DNA of 14,774 bases. It comes from Amoebophrya sp. AT5.2. Taxonomy: Eukaryota > Sar > Dinophyceae > Syndiniales > Amoebophryaceae. Within the stretch, counting starts at the first letter, position 1, and every line of letters starts with the position of its first letter. Shown here piece after piece: positions 1 to 8,292 of the stretch. The position numbers and the translations under genes are program-made. The DNA is taken from contig RXOD01005321.1 of assembly GCA_005223375.1 (NCBI GenBank), forward strand, positions 1 through 14,774, read 5' to 3'. Below the pieces are notes generated by a model. It ran no database searches. It worked only from the letters and a program-made list of their open reading frames with translations, and had not been told where the DNA came from.

Positions 1-296
1 CAGGCTCTAGCCCTAGTAGAAGTGGCACCATAACCAATCTACATCTAGCCACTGGGTTTTCATGGCCTTTCTGTTCCGCTCGTCGTCCCTCCCACTGGCT
101 TACTTCCCTGCCCCCCCTACTCCAAACAATGGGGCATCTCTGGAACCCCCGCCCGGGTGTTTCATCGACCCGGGTGGTTCGGAGCGCTGTGATGGCGGCA
201 CTGGCCATCGCTAGGGCATCAATCCGCCCTCGCTACGGCAAAAATTCGCCATCGCCAAGTGGGAACCCATAATTACACAGCACTTACCAGCTATGC
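1..296. other. Left-edge non-coding stretch, probably intron downstream of the coiled-coil gene
   Basis: On the minus strand this lies just beyond the strong donor at 304-295. A second donor-like GGTAAGTG follows at 288-281, so GGTAAGT occurs twice 17 nt apart. Several AG acceptors are possible, but I cannot pick the next exon without a homologue. A CCCGGGTG direct repeat lies near 154-176. No protein, RNA or inverted terminal repeat is recognisable. It could be an intron or a 3' flank. Confidence 0.4.
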
Positions 297-304
297 TTAC
301 TTAC
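295..304 (-). other. Splice donor at the 3' end of the coiled-coil ORF
   Basis: The minus strand reads GATG then GTAAGTAAGC, a near-consensus 5' splice site. It overlaps the apparent stop codon of the upstream ORF. If used, the exon ends at 305 in phase 1 and the gene has at least one more exon to the left. Confidence 0.5.
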
Positions 305-2132
305 CATCTGGTCTTTCCCTATTCTTCGCCTGACCGGAATCCGCCATCAACTGCGCGACTTTTGCGTTCAGGGTCCCCAGCTCGTCCTTCGTCTGCTGCA
401 GCAGCTGCGCGTTCAGTGTTCTCCTGTCGGCGCAGGCCTGCTGCTGCGCGTCGATCTCGCGCTTCTTGCCCTCGGTCTGGGCTGCGGACGACTGCAACAG
501 CTCCGTCATCGCACTCTCGAAGTTCTCGCAGTTCGGCTTCAGCCTTGGCGTGCAGGACTCGGGGTCAGGAACCTTTAGCTGGACGAGGACGGGAGAAGTT
601 GTACTAGCAGTTGGGCTTTGATGAACCGCGAGCACGTGGTTCGTCGAATCGTCCTTCTCCTGGCCGCTGTTGCGGTTGAAGACGACCTCTCCCGTGAATG
701 GCCGCGCAGTGGTCGAAGGTTTTAGCAGCGCGCGCAAGCTGGTTTGGAGAAGCCCAAGCGCCTGGAGGGGGCGGCGGTGCCGCAAGTGCGCCACGTGGAC
801 GTAGTCGGCGTGCTCGTGCTCCTCCGCGGCATAATCCCTGCCGAGCTTTCTTCTGCGGTCGTAGTTCCTCCCTGACGAGCGTGCGAAGGATCCAAACCGA
901 GAACGGCGCCGACGGTGGTGTGCGTGCTGTGTGCGACGAGATGAAAAAGCACGAGTTCCTCCTGACCGGAGGCCATAGTACGATCTGCGACTCAGATGGA
1001 GGAGCACCGGGTTTTTCATGATGCGCCGCCAGCGACGGGGGTCGCTTGCCAGCGAACGGCGGAGGTGGCGGCGGTGAGGGTGACGGCGGTGCGGAGGACG
1101 ATGCTGAGAAAGGTGTCGACGGTTGTGCAGGTGCATGGGGTCGCGGCGTCGCTCATCCAGCGCCACGTCCTCCCCCTCCTCGACGAAGGACCTGCCTCCC
1201 TCGGACTCGGTTCCGGAACCGCGACGATTTTTCACCTTGCCCCTCTCGGTTCGCAGCATTTTGTGAAAGCGGTCTTTCGCCGTCGGCGGGGGTACTCCTG
1301 CGGGGGGGGCGCCAGATGAAGGGCTGCTTTTCCCGCTGCCTCTTTTCGGATCATCCGCTCCGATGGTACTACGCGCAAATGCTTCCGCGCGCGTCGGAAA
1401 GGAGGAGGCTTTTATTTTCGACGTGGAAGTAGAAGATGAAGCCGCCCGCATGTCGGCAGCCTCCGCCTGCACCTTCACCCGACTGCATTTCCGCAGCTCC
1501 ACCGCGCCCCCCATCATCGACACGAACGAGGCGCTTTTTCCCTCCTCCGTCATTTTCGCCGGCAACCCTAGCTTCTCGGGGCAGGCGTTCTGCAGCACCT
1601 CCGTGGTCATTTTCGCCTCTTCTTCCGCCTCCGCCAACTCCTTCCGCAGCTCCGCCGTGGACGCGCCGCAATCCTTCTCCCCGACCCGGCTCTCCTCGTT
1701 GATCCGGTCTAGCTCCCGCTCCTTCGCGGTTTTGTCCCCCTGAATCTCCAGCAGGGAGGCCGTCGCCCGCGCCAGCCTCGTCTGCGCGTCCTGAATCACG
1801 ATCTCCAAGTCCCGGAGCTCCCCCTCCGCGTTGTTGATCACCTGCTTGCACTCGGCCTTTCTGCTGGTATAGTCCTCGTAGCTGTTCGACAGCATCTGGT
1901 TCAGAGAACGCAGCCCGGACAGGTCCTGCGCGGCGGTGTCCGTCGAACTTCGGCTTCTTCGCTCCCCCTGCGTAGCGGACAGTGAGGCCGCGCGGGTCCG
2001 ATGGGCGAGAAAATGCTTCGAACCTCTTGCGGCGTAACTCGCACCAACCGCTGCGTCAGAAAAAGCGATCTGACATGCGCATGCCAGCGCCGCGGCCCTG
2101 GCCGCGCGGGTTCTGACACCGTTGAGCAACAT
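297..2132 (-). CDS. Probable secreted coiled-coil protein, 3' end possibly continuing past the window
   Basis: An open frame of 611 codons starts at the ATG at 2132-2130. Residues 1-35 look like a signal peptide: Arg-rich start, then an Ala/Cys-rich hydrophobic stretch. Residues about 72-230 are charged, heptad-like coiled coil with widely spaced cysteines (95, 155, 184, 216). A second such block runs from about 524 to 600, with cysteines at 527, 535 and 567. Between them, residues about 230-520 are unlike coiled coil: Ser-rich, then strongly His/Arg-rich (about 330-450). Other frames are also open there, so this part may be an unrecognised intron or frameshift rather than protein. The in-frame TAA (299-297) falls inside a GTAAGTAA splice donor, so the true C-terminus is probably encoded further left. 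I do not recognise the family and assign no function. A secreted or extracellular structural role is only a guess from the leader. Confidence 0.6.
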   Translation of the reverse strand: MLLNGVRTRAARAAALACACQIAFSDAAVGASYAARGSKHFLAHRTRAASLSATQGERRSRSSTDTAAQDLSGLRSLNQMLSNSYEDYTSRKAECKQVINNAEGELRDLEIVIQDAQTRLARATASLLEIQGDKTAKERELDRINEESRVGEKDCGASTAELRKELAEAEEEAKMTTEVLQNACPEKLGLPAKMTEEGKSASFVSMMGGAVELRKCSRVKVQAEAADMRAASSSTSTSKIKASSFPTRAEAFARSTIGADDPKRGSGKSSPSSGAPPAGVPPPTAKDRFHKMLRTERGKVKNRRGSGTESEGGRSFVEEGEDVALDERRRDPMHLHNRRHLSQHRPPHRRHPHRRHLRRSLASDPRRWRRIMKNPVLLHLSRRSYYGLRSGGTRAFSSRRTQHAHHRRRRSRFGSFARSSGRNYDRRRKLGRDYAAEEHEHADYVHVAHLRHRRPLQALGLLQTSLRALLKPSTTARPFTGEVVFNRNSGQEKDDSTNHVLAVHQSPTASTTSPVLVQLKVPDPESCTPRLKPNCENFESAMTELLQSSAAQTEGKKREIDAQQQACADRRTLNAQLLQQTKDELGTLNAKVAQLMADSGQAKNRERPDGK

Positions 2133-2149
2133 TCGCTTAGGAGGACCGC
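2133..2149 (-). promoter_or_regulatory. Possible trans-splice acceptor before the coiled-coil gene
   Basis: The minus strand reads CGGTCCTCCTAAG and then, three bases later, the ATG. A short pyrimidine run ending in AG fits a spliced-leader acceptor, but the three-base leader would be very short. This is weaker than the equivalent sites at 5762 and 11905. Confidence 0.25.
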
Positions 2150-2167
2150 GGTAGCCGGACCGCGGTA
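2143..2167. repeat. Direct repeat of GGACCGCGGTA
   Basis: Two exact 11-bp copies start at 2143 and 2157, each containing the palindrome CCGCGG. They lie directly upstream of the coiled-coil gene. An imperfect repeat of about 19 bp, starting TACTCATT, follows on the plus strand and runs into a T8 tract. A promoter role is possible but unproven. Confidence 0.6.
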
Positions 2168-2352
2168 CTCATTTCATTTGGCCATACTCATTTTTTTTGG
2201 CTGGCTTGGCAGTCCAGCCTTTCCGCGTAGCCAGACGCGCGAGAGAACTGCGAGCGGTAGTTCTCTACGTTTTCAGTTTGAGGCTAGTTTCACTTCTAAC
2301 ACTTCTCGGTAGCCCTGCGCTCCTTCTGCGCTCTGCTTCTGCGCAACGTAAG

Positions 2353-2374
2353 CACTCACTCACTCACTCACTCA
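2353..2374. repeat. CACT tetranucleotide microsatellite
   Basis: About five and a half uninterrupted copies of CACT on the plus strand, in the spacer upstream of the coiled-coil gene. Confidence 0.9.
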
Positions 2375-2767
2375 GCCATGCCTTAGCGTGTTCTGTGTTC
2401 TGTGAGTTGCCACCCTGAGTTTCGACGGCTAGACCCATATGGAGTCGCATCATCAAACACGCGAAAAGATTGCAGGGCGCCTGTACGAGAATGCGCTCAC
2501 TTTTCGCACGTGCCCTCGTCTCCTCGTGGGAGCCCCCGCCGCAAACAAATCGTAGCTAACCGTAGCTTACTTCGAGCGTGTGTCCAGTCCGACTCTTCCC
2601 GTTTCTTAACGTTGTGCATCCAAAAAAGATTGTTGTTCATCATTAAGCCGCAAGACACACAGATCCGATACATTGATCGATTAATGTGCCCAACTGTTGG
2701 CTTTTTTTCTCGCGGGGGCAGCCTGTACCCTGCCCGGGTTCCTGAACGGTGTTCCGAACAAGACGGC

Positions 2768-2830
2768 GCGACGGCGACCGGAGTGCCGATGAAACTATCC
2801 TAACTATGGGGCGACGGAGACCGGAGTTCC
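2768..2830. repeat. Imperfect direct repeat, period 43
   Basis: The plus-strand segments 2768-2787 and 2811-2830 share GCGACGG, then C or A, then GACCGGAGT, then G or T, then CC. They match at 18 of 20 positions and are separated by 23 unrelated bases. Confidence 0.7.
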
Positions 2831-3062
2831 TTCCACTTAGCACCGCCAGGAAGAGCGGAATCCCCTCTCAAGATACATTTTAACATAAGTCTGTTAGTTA
2901 GTACCAGAAAAAATCGCTCAGACGCTACGCCCTATAAGGCGATGCTCGCATCTGTTTCTTCACAATATCAGTGCGTGCCCAGTGTTGTACGGTAACGCTA
3001 ATACGCGTCAGGACATCGATTTATTTGAACTCTGGTAATATCGAGACATCACGAGCAACCAC

Positions 3063-3094
3063 ACCACCTGCCACACAAACCACCTGCCACATAC
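3063..3094. repeat. Two-copy 16-bp tandem repeat
   Basis: ACCACCTGCCACACAA is followed directly by ACCACCTGCCACATAC. The copies differ only at the end. The repeat adjoins the hairpin that begins at 3094. Confidence 0.8.
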
Positions 3095-3131
3095 ATGGAA
3101 TCTCAAAACTGTTTCACCCGAGATTCCCATG
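3094..3131. repeat. Hairpin in the PFKFB 3' flank
   Basis: CATGGAATCTC (3094-3104) pairs with GAGATTCCCATG (3120-3131), with one bulged base. This gives about an 11-bp stem around a 15-nt loop. It lies roughly 600 nt past the PFKFB stop codon. It could be an RNA 3'-end structure, a remnant of an inverted-repeat element, or chance. Confidence 0.6.
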
Positions 3132-3716
3132 AAATCGGCACTATAGTACACTTTTAACGGTATATAGAAATATGGGAAATAAGAGCGCCGTAGGTCGTAA
3201 ACGGCTGCCCCGAAAAAGGTCGCCCCAAAGTGGGCGCCAGGCTAAAGCGTAAGTGCGAGCACTGAACACGAACATACATCCGGCGTATTTGAGCAGCCCC
3301 GGACTGCACTGAAAACAACAACAACAAATACGGGAAATAAAAAAATTTCGTCGAAGGAATAGAAAAATAAGTTGTGTGACCCGTTTACGTTTTTGCTTTA
3401 TTACTCTGATAATTTCGGTAGAAGCAGCACCAACACGTTCGCATCCAGTCACCCAAGAGGAGTGAGTGTGGTTTTGCGTGCGTGGGTGCTGATGCTTCTA
3501 TTATGTAACTCTGATAGCGTAGTTTTCTTCAACCGGTGGCCGGTCCATTTGCCACCGACCATCCGGCTATTTGTAAAAGAACGCGCCCCGCACATCACGG
3601 ATATCTCGTCCTGTGTAGCCGCAGCTGCTTTCGCTCCCTATCACGAGGGGTTCCATTTCTTCGTCCACTTCTATGTTCAACCTGTCGCCTTCTATTCTGA
3701 GCCGCTAAGTAAGCAT

Positions 3717-5745
3717 TCAAAAGCACTCTGATAATATCTTCGTCCCCCTGTGTGTCGCCCACAGCGACTTCTGAAAGTGCGCCCCGTTCGGGTTGAGTTC
3801 GACGATTTGCGCCTCTGCTACTTCTCCTTCTCCATCACGCAAGCCCCCACCGCTAGCAACGGCGCACTCATCGCTGCCGTCCCCCTCGAAGTATTTGCCA
3901 ACCGCCGCCACCACCTCCGGCACCGCCAGGACCAGCACCGGACGCATCTCCTGCTCGATTTCTATCATAATCTGGGCTACTGCAGTATCGGCTTCTGCAG
4001 CTACTGCACTAGCCCTCTTCAGCGCGTTCAGCCCCGCCCGAAACCGCACCCCGGGGTTAAAGACAGGTCTCCCGCCGACGTGATTCGGCAGCAGAAGCAG
4101 AACCGATCTCCACATGTCTTCCGGCAGCACCGCGCACAAAGCGTCGCGCGACAAATGGGCCAGATCCGTGCTGCAGAAGACGACGTAGTCGCGGTGGTCT
4201 ACTTCTGCTTCTGAACTGGAAAAGTCTGTTCTATTCGCGGGCATTTGGCGTTGGCGAGGAGGAGGTTGAGGATCGCTGTGACTACTAGCAACTCCGCACA
4301 GCACGACCGGGCGAGTTCCGACATGCAGCGCCATCAGGTAGGGCAGGATGGTCACTGCCGCCCGACCGAAAATGTTGTGCGCCGTGACGTGGGAGGAGAG
4401 ATTCAAAATCTTGATGTAGGAAATGGAAATCTTCTCCGACGTTTTTGTTGTAGTATCAGTAGTTTTGCCACCCAGCACGACCGGCAGGTCCATGCTCTCT
4501 TCCTCGAGCGGCTCGTACACTTTTTCGTAGAACGAGATCCGCTGCTCCAGATCCGCCATCGCGTCCGCCGTGGATAAATTCGCGTAATCCGGCGACTTCT
4601 GCAACTTAATCCTCAAGTTCTGCTCCAGCACCTCGGGCTCGTCGCAGACCGACTCGAGGAAAATCACCCCGATTCTGTCCGACGAGTCCGAGTCCTCGCT
4701 TTTATTGAGGAGATTGAGATTCTGGATGCGTTCTGCGACTTTTTTTCTGCGCTCGCGCGTCGTGTTCGTCGCGTCGAAGATCGCGCACCGGGTCAGCGAG
4801 CTCTCGACCGACGTTAGGTCGCCCGGGTCCGCATCGGCTCGCTGCTGCACGAGCCAGTCCAACATCTCGTCCAGCACCAGCATCGCCAGCTCCTCCCTCC
4901 GCGCTCTGCATTTCGTGTTGCCCCCGTCGAAATAGGCGGCGTCTTGCACGCCGGTCTCCGTCTTCCGCCGGTAATTCCCGACGTTGAACACCTTCGTCGC
5001 GATTCCGAGCCAGTTCAGAAACCGCATCAGCCGCAGCCCGATGAAGCTCTTGCCGCGGGCGGGCTATCACGCGGGGGGAAAAGTGTCCCTGTGTGATGTG
5101 TGTCGATGTAGTCCCCGGATTTTTTTCAATCTCCTTGGATTATCCCCGAAGAGCTCATGCGGGCCAGACGCTGTAATATACGTCTTCAGGCCCCCCGACT
5201 CAACGCGATTTGACCATAGTGATCGGATCGGGCGATGTCCACTGCTTGGGGCATGGGTTTTTTCTAGGTGCGTTCAGCTTTGCGGCCACTTTTTATCGGC
5301 CAAGACTCTGTAGTGCTGCCAGCGACGACCGGCCACTGGCTGACCGTTCTCGCTCCAGACTCAGAAGCGGACCCAAACAAGACCCAAATAAATCGCGAAA
5401 ATTGGAGGAGTACTTCTACTTTCTTTTAAGAAGATGGACCGACAGGGACGACACTTTTTCCCCCACTCATACGGGCAAGCCGACCATCACGAAGACGAGC
5501 CGGCGGCAGTCGGGGGTGTGGGAGAAACGGGTCCGGATCGAGGGAACGTTCTGCAGGTTCTGCGCGACGATGTTGGGCGAGTCGATAGTGATAGAACGTG
5601 CTCCACTTATCGAGGACCTCGACAGCAATGCGGGGAGCGGCGGCGGCCGTTGTCGACCACGCGGGGCGGCGGCATTGTCACCCGATGCTTCCGACGCACT
5701 GGCATTGTCGCCGTCCGACGAGGACGGATTCTCGGGCCCGTTCAT
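3717..5745 (-). CDS. PFKFB: 6-phosphofructo-2-kinase/fructose-2,6-bisphosphatase homologue with degenerate phosphatase half
   Basis: Two exons: 5745-5473 (91 codons) and about 5060-3717, giving about 538 residues. The family makes and breaks down fructose-2,6-bisphosphate, a cytosolic signal controlling glycolysis. The spliced product reads LVFVMVGLP then ARGKSFIGLRL, which is the family P-loop (GLPARGKS, GX4GKS). Kinase landmarks follow: RFLNWLG, VFNVGNYRR, FDATNTTRERR (residues about 186-196), ESVCDEP, SPDY, and SYIKI just before the domain boundary. The phosphatase half begins RPVVLCGVASS (about 341-351), where active enzymes have LCRHGES. The later catalytic His region (LVICHQAV in animals) reads LVLAVPEVV (about 467-475). 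Both catalytic histidines and the RHG motif are therefore missing, although the flanking scaffold is still recognisable. I infer a kinase-only protein. The Ser/Pro-rich N-terminal 70 residues are variable. The start is the first ATG after a good AG acceptor. Confidence 0.92.
5061..5475 (-). mobile_element. Introner-like intron of the PFKFB gene with terminal inverted repeats
   Basis: This 412-nt intron splits the Walker A codons. Its minus-strand 5' end (5472-5441) runs GTATGAGTGGGGGAAAAAG then TGTCGTCCCTGTC. Its 3' end, reversed and complemented (5064-5093), runs CTATCACGCGGGGGGAAAAG then TGTCCCTGTG. The two arms pair over about 30 nt with a few mismatches and a 2-nt gap. CCC lies directly outside each arm, at 5475-5473 and 5063-5061, like a target-site duplication. 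Strict GT-AG removal (5472-5064, 409 nt) would keep both CCC copies and give GLPPARGK. Only removal of 412 nt restores GLPARGK, so one boundary must be non-canonical. The structure matches introners derived from DNA transposons. No transposase is encoded. Confidence 0.85.
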
Positions 5746-5761
5746 CGGGAGTGGAGGTAAG

Positions 5762-5778
5762 CTATGGAGAGAAGACGG
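5762..5778 (-). promoter_or_regulatory. Probable spliced-leader trans-splice acceptor of the PFKFB mRNA
   Basis: The minus strand reads CCGTCTTCTCTCCATAG, a pyrimidine tract ending in AG, followed by a 16-nt leader and then the first ATG (5745-5743). In dinoflagellates most mRNAs receive a spliced leader at such a site. An ordinary cis-intron acceptor with an upstream untranslated exon is the alternative. Confidence 0.5.
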
Positions 5779-6743
5779 CGAGTCGCCGACGAATCAAAGG
5801 CCGTAACGACCCTGACGCCAGAAGAATATAAACAAACTAGTCTTTAGTAACGACTTATACTTACGATTACGTGCACGTCCCTCCAGTGGTCAACTGGTTA
5901 CACCTGCCTTAGCCATTACTTTGCTTGTGTCGTGTCTGCATGCGCATGAGAAAACCCCAAGAAAAAAACCCTATTGATTTGGAAAAGGTCCCTCGATGCG
6001 TTCAGATGTGGTTTGGCCGCAGCCTGAAGAAGTAGAGCGGTCACACTCACACGTCTATCCCTTGTGCCGCAGCATGTGCATGATGTTCTTAGCTAAGTCC
6101 GAAACTGCGAGTACTCGCACTCGTGCCTTTGTGCCTATCATTTGCGTAGTGCTCTTGTCGCTCAAGAGGCAAGGCCGTGGTCGTAGCCGAAGCGTGGAAT
6201 CAAATCATTGCAACTCAGTGGTAATGTGCTCGCTCATCTCCAACAGAGGCGATCCGTGCAGGCTGGATGGTGCGGGTGCAGAAGTCGAAGTCCGCCTGTC
6301 ATTATAGTGCAGCGCGGCCGCTTTAGACCGTGCTTATAAAACTGTGTACACAAGATCGCGAAGCGAAGCATCGGCTTTTTGTTCATGTGATCCGATTCCC
6401 CTCCTCTCTTTTTCCCGATGTTTTGCTCGTGGAGGTGAACAGGACCAAAGCCATTGGCGTGCGGATAGAGAGATCTTCACACAGCTTCAGGAACAAGATC
6501 AAGCAGGAAGGCACGCAACCGTATTGCATTTCAGCTTTTTGCCGAACAAAATATGGCAGATCGATATCGTGATGTCGCAGCTGTTGTCGTCATCGTCATA
6601 GCCGTCAAAGTGTGAATGGCACGGAATGGGTGAGTCTGTTCAGAACACTTCTGAGCCGCGCGTGTCGTCGTTATAGGCGCGTTTTCATCTTCAGGAAAGA
6701 ACATCTATAGCAAGAGAACGCGTTTTGGTTTTCGTTCTGCTAG
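5779..6743. other. Spacer between the PFKFB gene and the SNAP gene
   Basis: About 965 nt holding the PFKFB upstream region and the SNAP 3' flank. Plus-strand open frames exist (5996-6307, 6330-6572), but they are short, with no domain and no coding character. An ATCGATATC motif lies at 6560-6568. I see no RNA gene. Confidence 0.6.
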
Positions 6744-8292
6744 CTACGATAGGTCCAGATCTCCGTCCTCTTCCTCCCCTCCGACGAGGTCGCTGTGTAT
6801 TCCTCCCCCACTCGTCCCCGGGCCAGCCCCTCCCCCGAACATGCCGAAGAAGTTCTCCTTCACCGTGGTGAGGTGGTTCACAAACCACGGCTCCAGCGGT
6901 TTCGTGTCGTCGTAGTTAGAGCGATCGATGAAAAACCTACTTATCTGCATTAAAGGCGGCGGCATTGATTTCTGGCCGATCGATTGCTCCCTTGGCTTCT
7001 CCTTCTGTCGCGATTTGAAATAGAATTAAAATACGAGCCGAAACACGAGACAACGCAAAACATTCTTGGCACGTCCTGCCGGTCGTTTTGCAGTGCTTGC
7101 GGCACTTCTTAGCAGCTGGAGTCGGGTCATCGAATGCGACCAGATACGAAACACAATACGCGACCAACCGCATAGGACAGCACAAGCCACCCACTATCGC
7201 CATCGATCATAGTGCCAAACCATATGGGAACTGCAAGACCCCCATCGCACCTGAACAATGCCCAGGGAAATAAGTAAGTACAAGTAGGTTTTTCGTTTTC
7301 CTCCCCTCTCCTTAATGTAGTCGCCGAGCGCGTTCGTGAAGTCCTGCTCCTTGTGCTGCTCGATGGCCAACAGGATTTTTGAGAAGAGCTGCCCCTCCAT
7401 GGACTTCTCGAACCGCGGGTCCTCTTGACTGTACCGGTCCCGCGCGATCTTGCACGTGATCAGGTCCCCCATCACCAGGTGGAGGACGCCGGCCTGCGAA
7501 AGCCATCCGAAAAAAAGAATTCAGATGCGCCGGCGAATAAGAATCAATATAACGTTTCTAGTAGAAACTTTCTAGTAGAGATATCGTGTTCATCAGTAGG
7601 AACGAACCTTATTCTTTGCCAAAATTCACGACCACCCCTCCATATGTATCAATCTATAACCTCCATAGCGCCTGTTGTACCTGCCAGAAGTAGTCTTTCG
7701 CTGAGTACTGGCGTAGATTGTTTCCCAGGCACGCGGTCCCTTCTCCTTCGAAGACTTCGATCGCCTTTTTGTAGTCGCCTCGCTGCGCGGAGAATTCTGC
7801 CAGCTTTAGCCGGCACTGCGACAGTTGCGACTTGCCGTAGTCGTCCATCTCGAACATGTCGCACGCGCGCACGTAGTACTTCTCGATCAGGTCGGCGTCG
7901 TCTCCCCCGAGCGCGTCCTCCTCCAGTCCCTCCGCGATCGACTTGAGCAGTTTTCCGCACTGCATGTACTTTCCGTCGCTTCCCCACAGCTTTACCGCGC
8001 TCTCGTACGCGGTCAACGCGGCCTTAGTGTTTTGGTGAAGCTTCTGCAGGCACTTGCCCCCCTCGACGTAGTAGTTGGCCAGCTGAAACCGGGGGGCTGA
8101 GTTTTTCTCCGCGACGTGAGGAAGCTTCTGGAGGTAGACCTCGGCCGCAAGCTGGAAGTTCTTCTCCATCTTCAGCCGGTTGCACGCTTGCTCGTATAGA
8201 TCCTGCACCTCGTCGTACGGCGGACCCGTGAAAAACGAAAACAGCCCGCCGCCAGAAAGCTTCTTGTCCGCCTTCTGGACCAGCTCCGTCAT
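6744..8292 (-). CDS. Alpha-SNAP, soluble NSF attachment protein
   Basis: Three exons: 8292-7681, 7493-7282 and 6936-6744 under GT-AG splicing, giving about 338 residues against roughly 290 in animals. Alpha-SNAP binds SNARE bundles and recruits the ATPase NSF to take them apart after membrane fusion. The N-terminus carries the hydrophobic LFSFFTG loop that touches membranes. A chain of TPR-like helices follows. The signature LRQYSAKDYFWQ joins AGVLHLVMGD across intron 1, matching the animal LKYSAKDYFFKAALCHF region. Exon 2 gives AIEQHKEQDF. Exon 3 gives NYDDTKPLEPW, equivalent to EYDSISRLDQW, and ends with an acidic EEEDGDLDLS tail like that needed to stimulate NSF. Relative to the family there are about 14 extra residues at the exon 2/3 junction, encoded by intron-flanking repeat sequence, and a Gly-rich stretch before the tail. 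The start is the ATG opening the family-like N-terminus. No clear leader acceptor is seen upstream. Confidence 0.95.
6930..7294 (-). mobile_element. Inverted-repeat intron 2 of the alpha-SNAP gene
   Basis: GAAAAACCTACTT occurs on the minus strand at 7294-7282 and, exactly inverted, on the plus strand at 6930-6942. It therefore forms a perfect 13-bp terminal inverted repeat around the intron. An in-frame GT-AG intron of 345 nt (7281-6937) starts directly inside one arm and ends within the other. It leaves arm sequence in the mRNA as codons for roughly KTYLFF. Removing the arms as well, at non-canonical sites, could also keep the frame and would shorten an insertion the protein family lacks. 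The arms differ from those of the PFKFB intron, so this would be another element family. No obvious target-site duplication is visible. Confidence 0.75.
7494..7680 (-). other. Canonical GT-AG intron 1 of the alpha-SNAP gene
   Basis: 187 nt, phase 0, reading TGGCAG then GTACAACAGG at the donor and TTTCGCAG then GCCGGC at the acceptor. Splicing restores the conserved SAKDYFWQ-AGVLHL stretch. It has no matching terminal inverted repeats, so it looks like an ordinary spliceosomal intron. A TTTCTAGTAGA direct repeat lies inside it near 7555-7580. Confidence 0.9.

Larger units (their letters stand above)
2150..3716. other. Spacer between the coiled-coil gene and the PFKFB gene
   Basis: About 1.57 kb with no coding frame I can support. 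It holds a CACT microsatellite (2353-2374), a 20-bp imperfect direct repeat with period 43 (2768-2830), a 16-bp tandem repeat (3063-3094) and a hairpin (3094-3131). On the minus strand near 3311-3345 a T-rich tract ends TTGTTGTTGTTTTCAG, which looks like a 3' splice site, and a frame runs on from it to 3141. No homology is visible in that frame, so I do not call it a gene. Confidence 0.6.

Noticed and set aside
293..1743. Plus-strand open frames across the coiled-coil gene
   Set aside because: They are overlapping antisense frames kept open by high GC, with Ser/Arg/Pro-rich translations and no domain.
2147..2220. Resemblance to the dinoflagellate spliced leader (GGTAGCC followed by stretches of TTTGGC)
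   Set aside because: The pieces are scattered and there is no contiguous match to the leader as I remember it, so it is not a spliced-leader gene or relic.
3141..3452. Minus-strand frame following a T-rich AG acceptor
   Set aside because: No homology, a Cys/Phe-rich odd composition and no supporting neighbour exon. Mentioned only as spacer content.
7494..7680. SNAP intron 1 as a third inverted-repeat introner
   Set aside because: Its ends (GTACAACAGG and the reversed CTGCGAAAGC) do not pair, and the splice sites are clean GT-AG.
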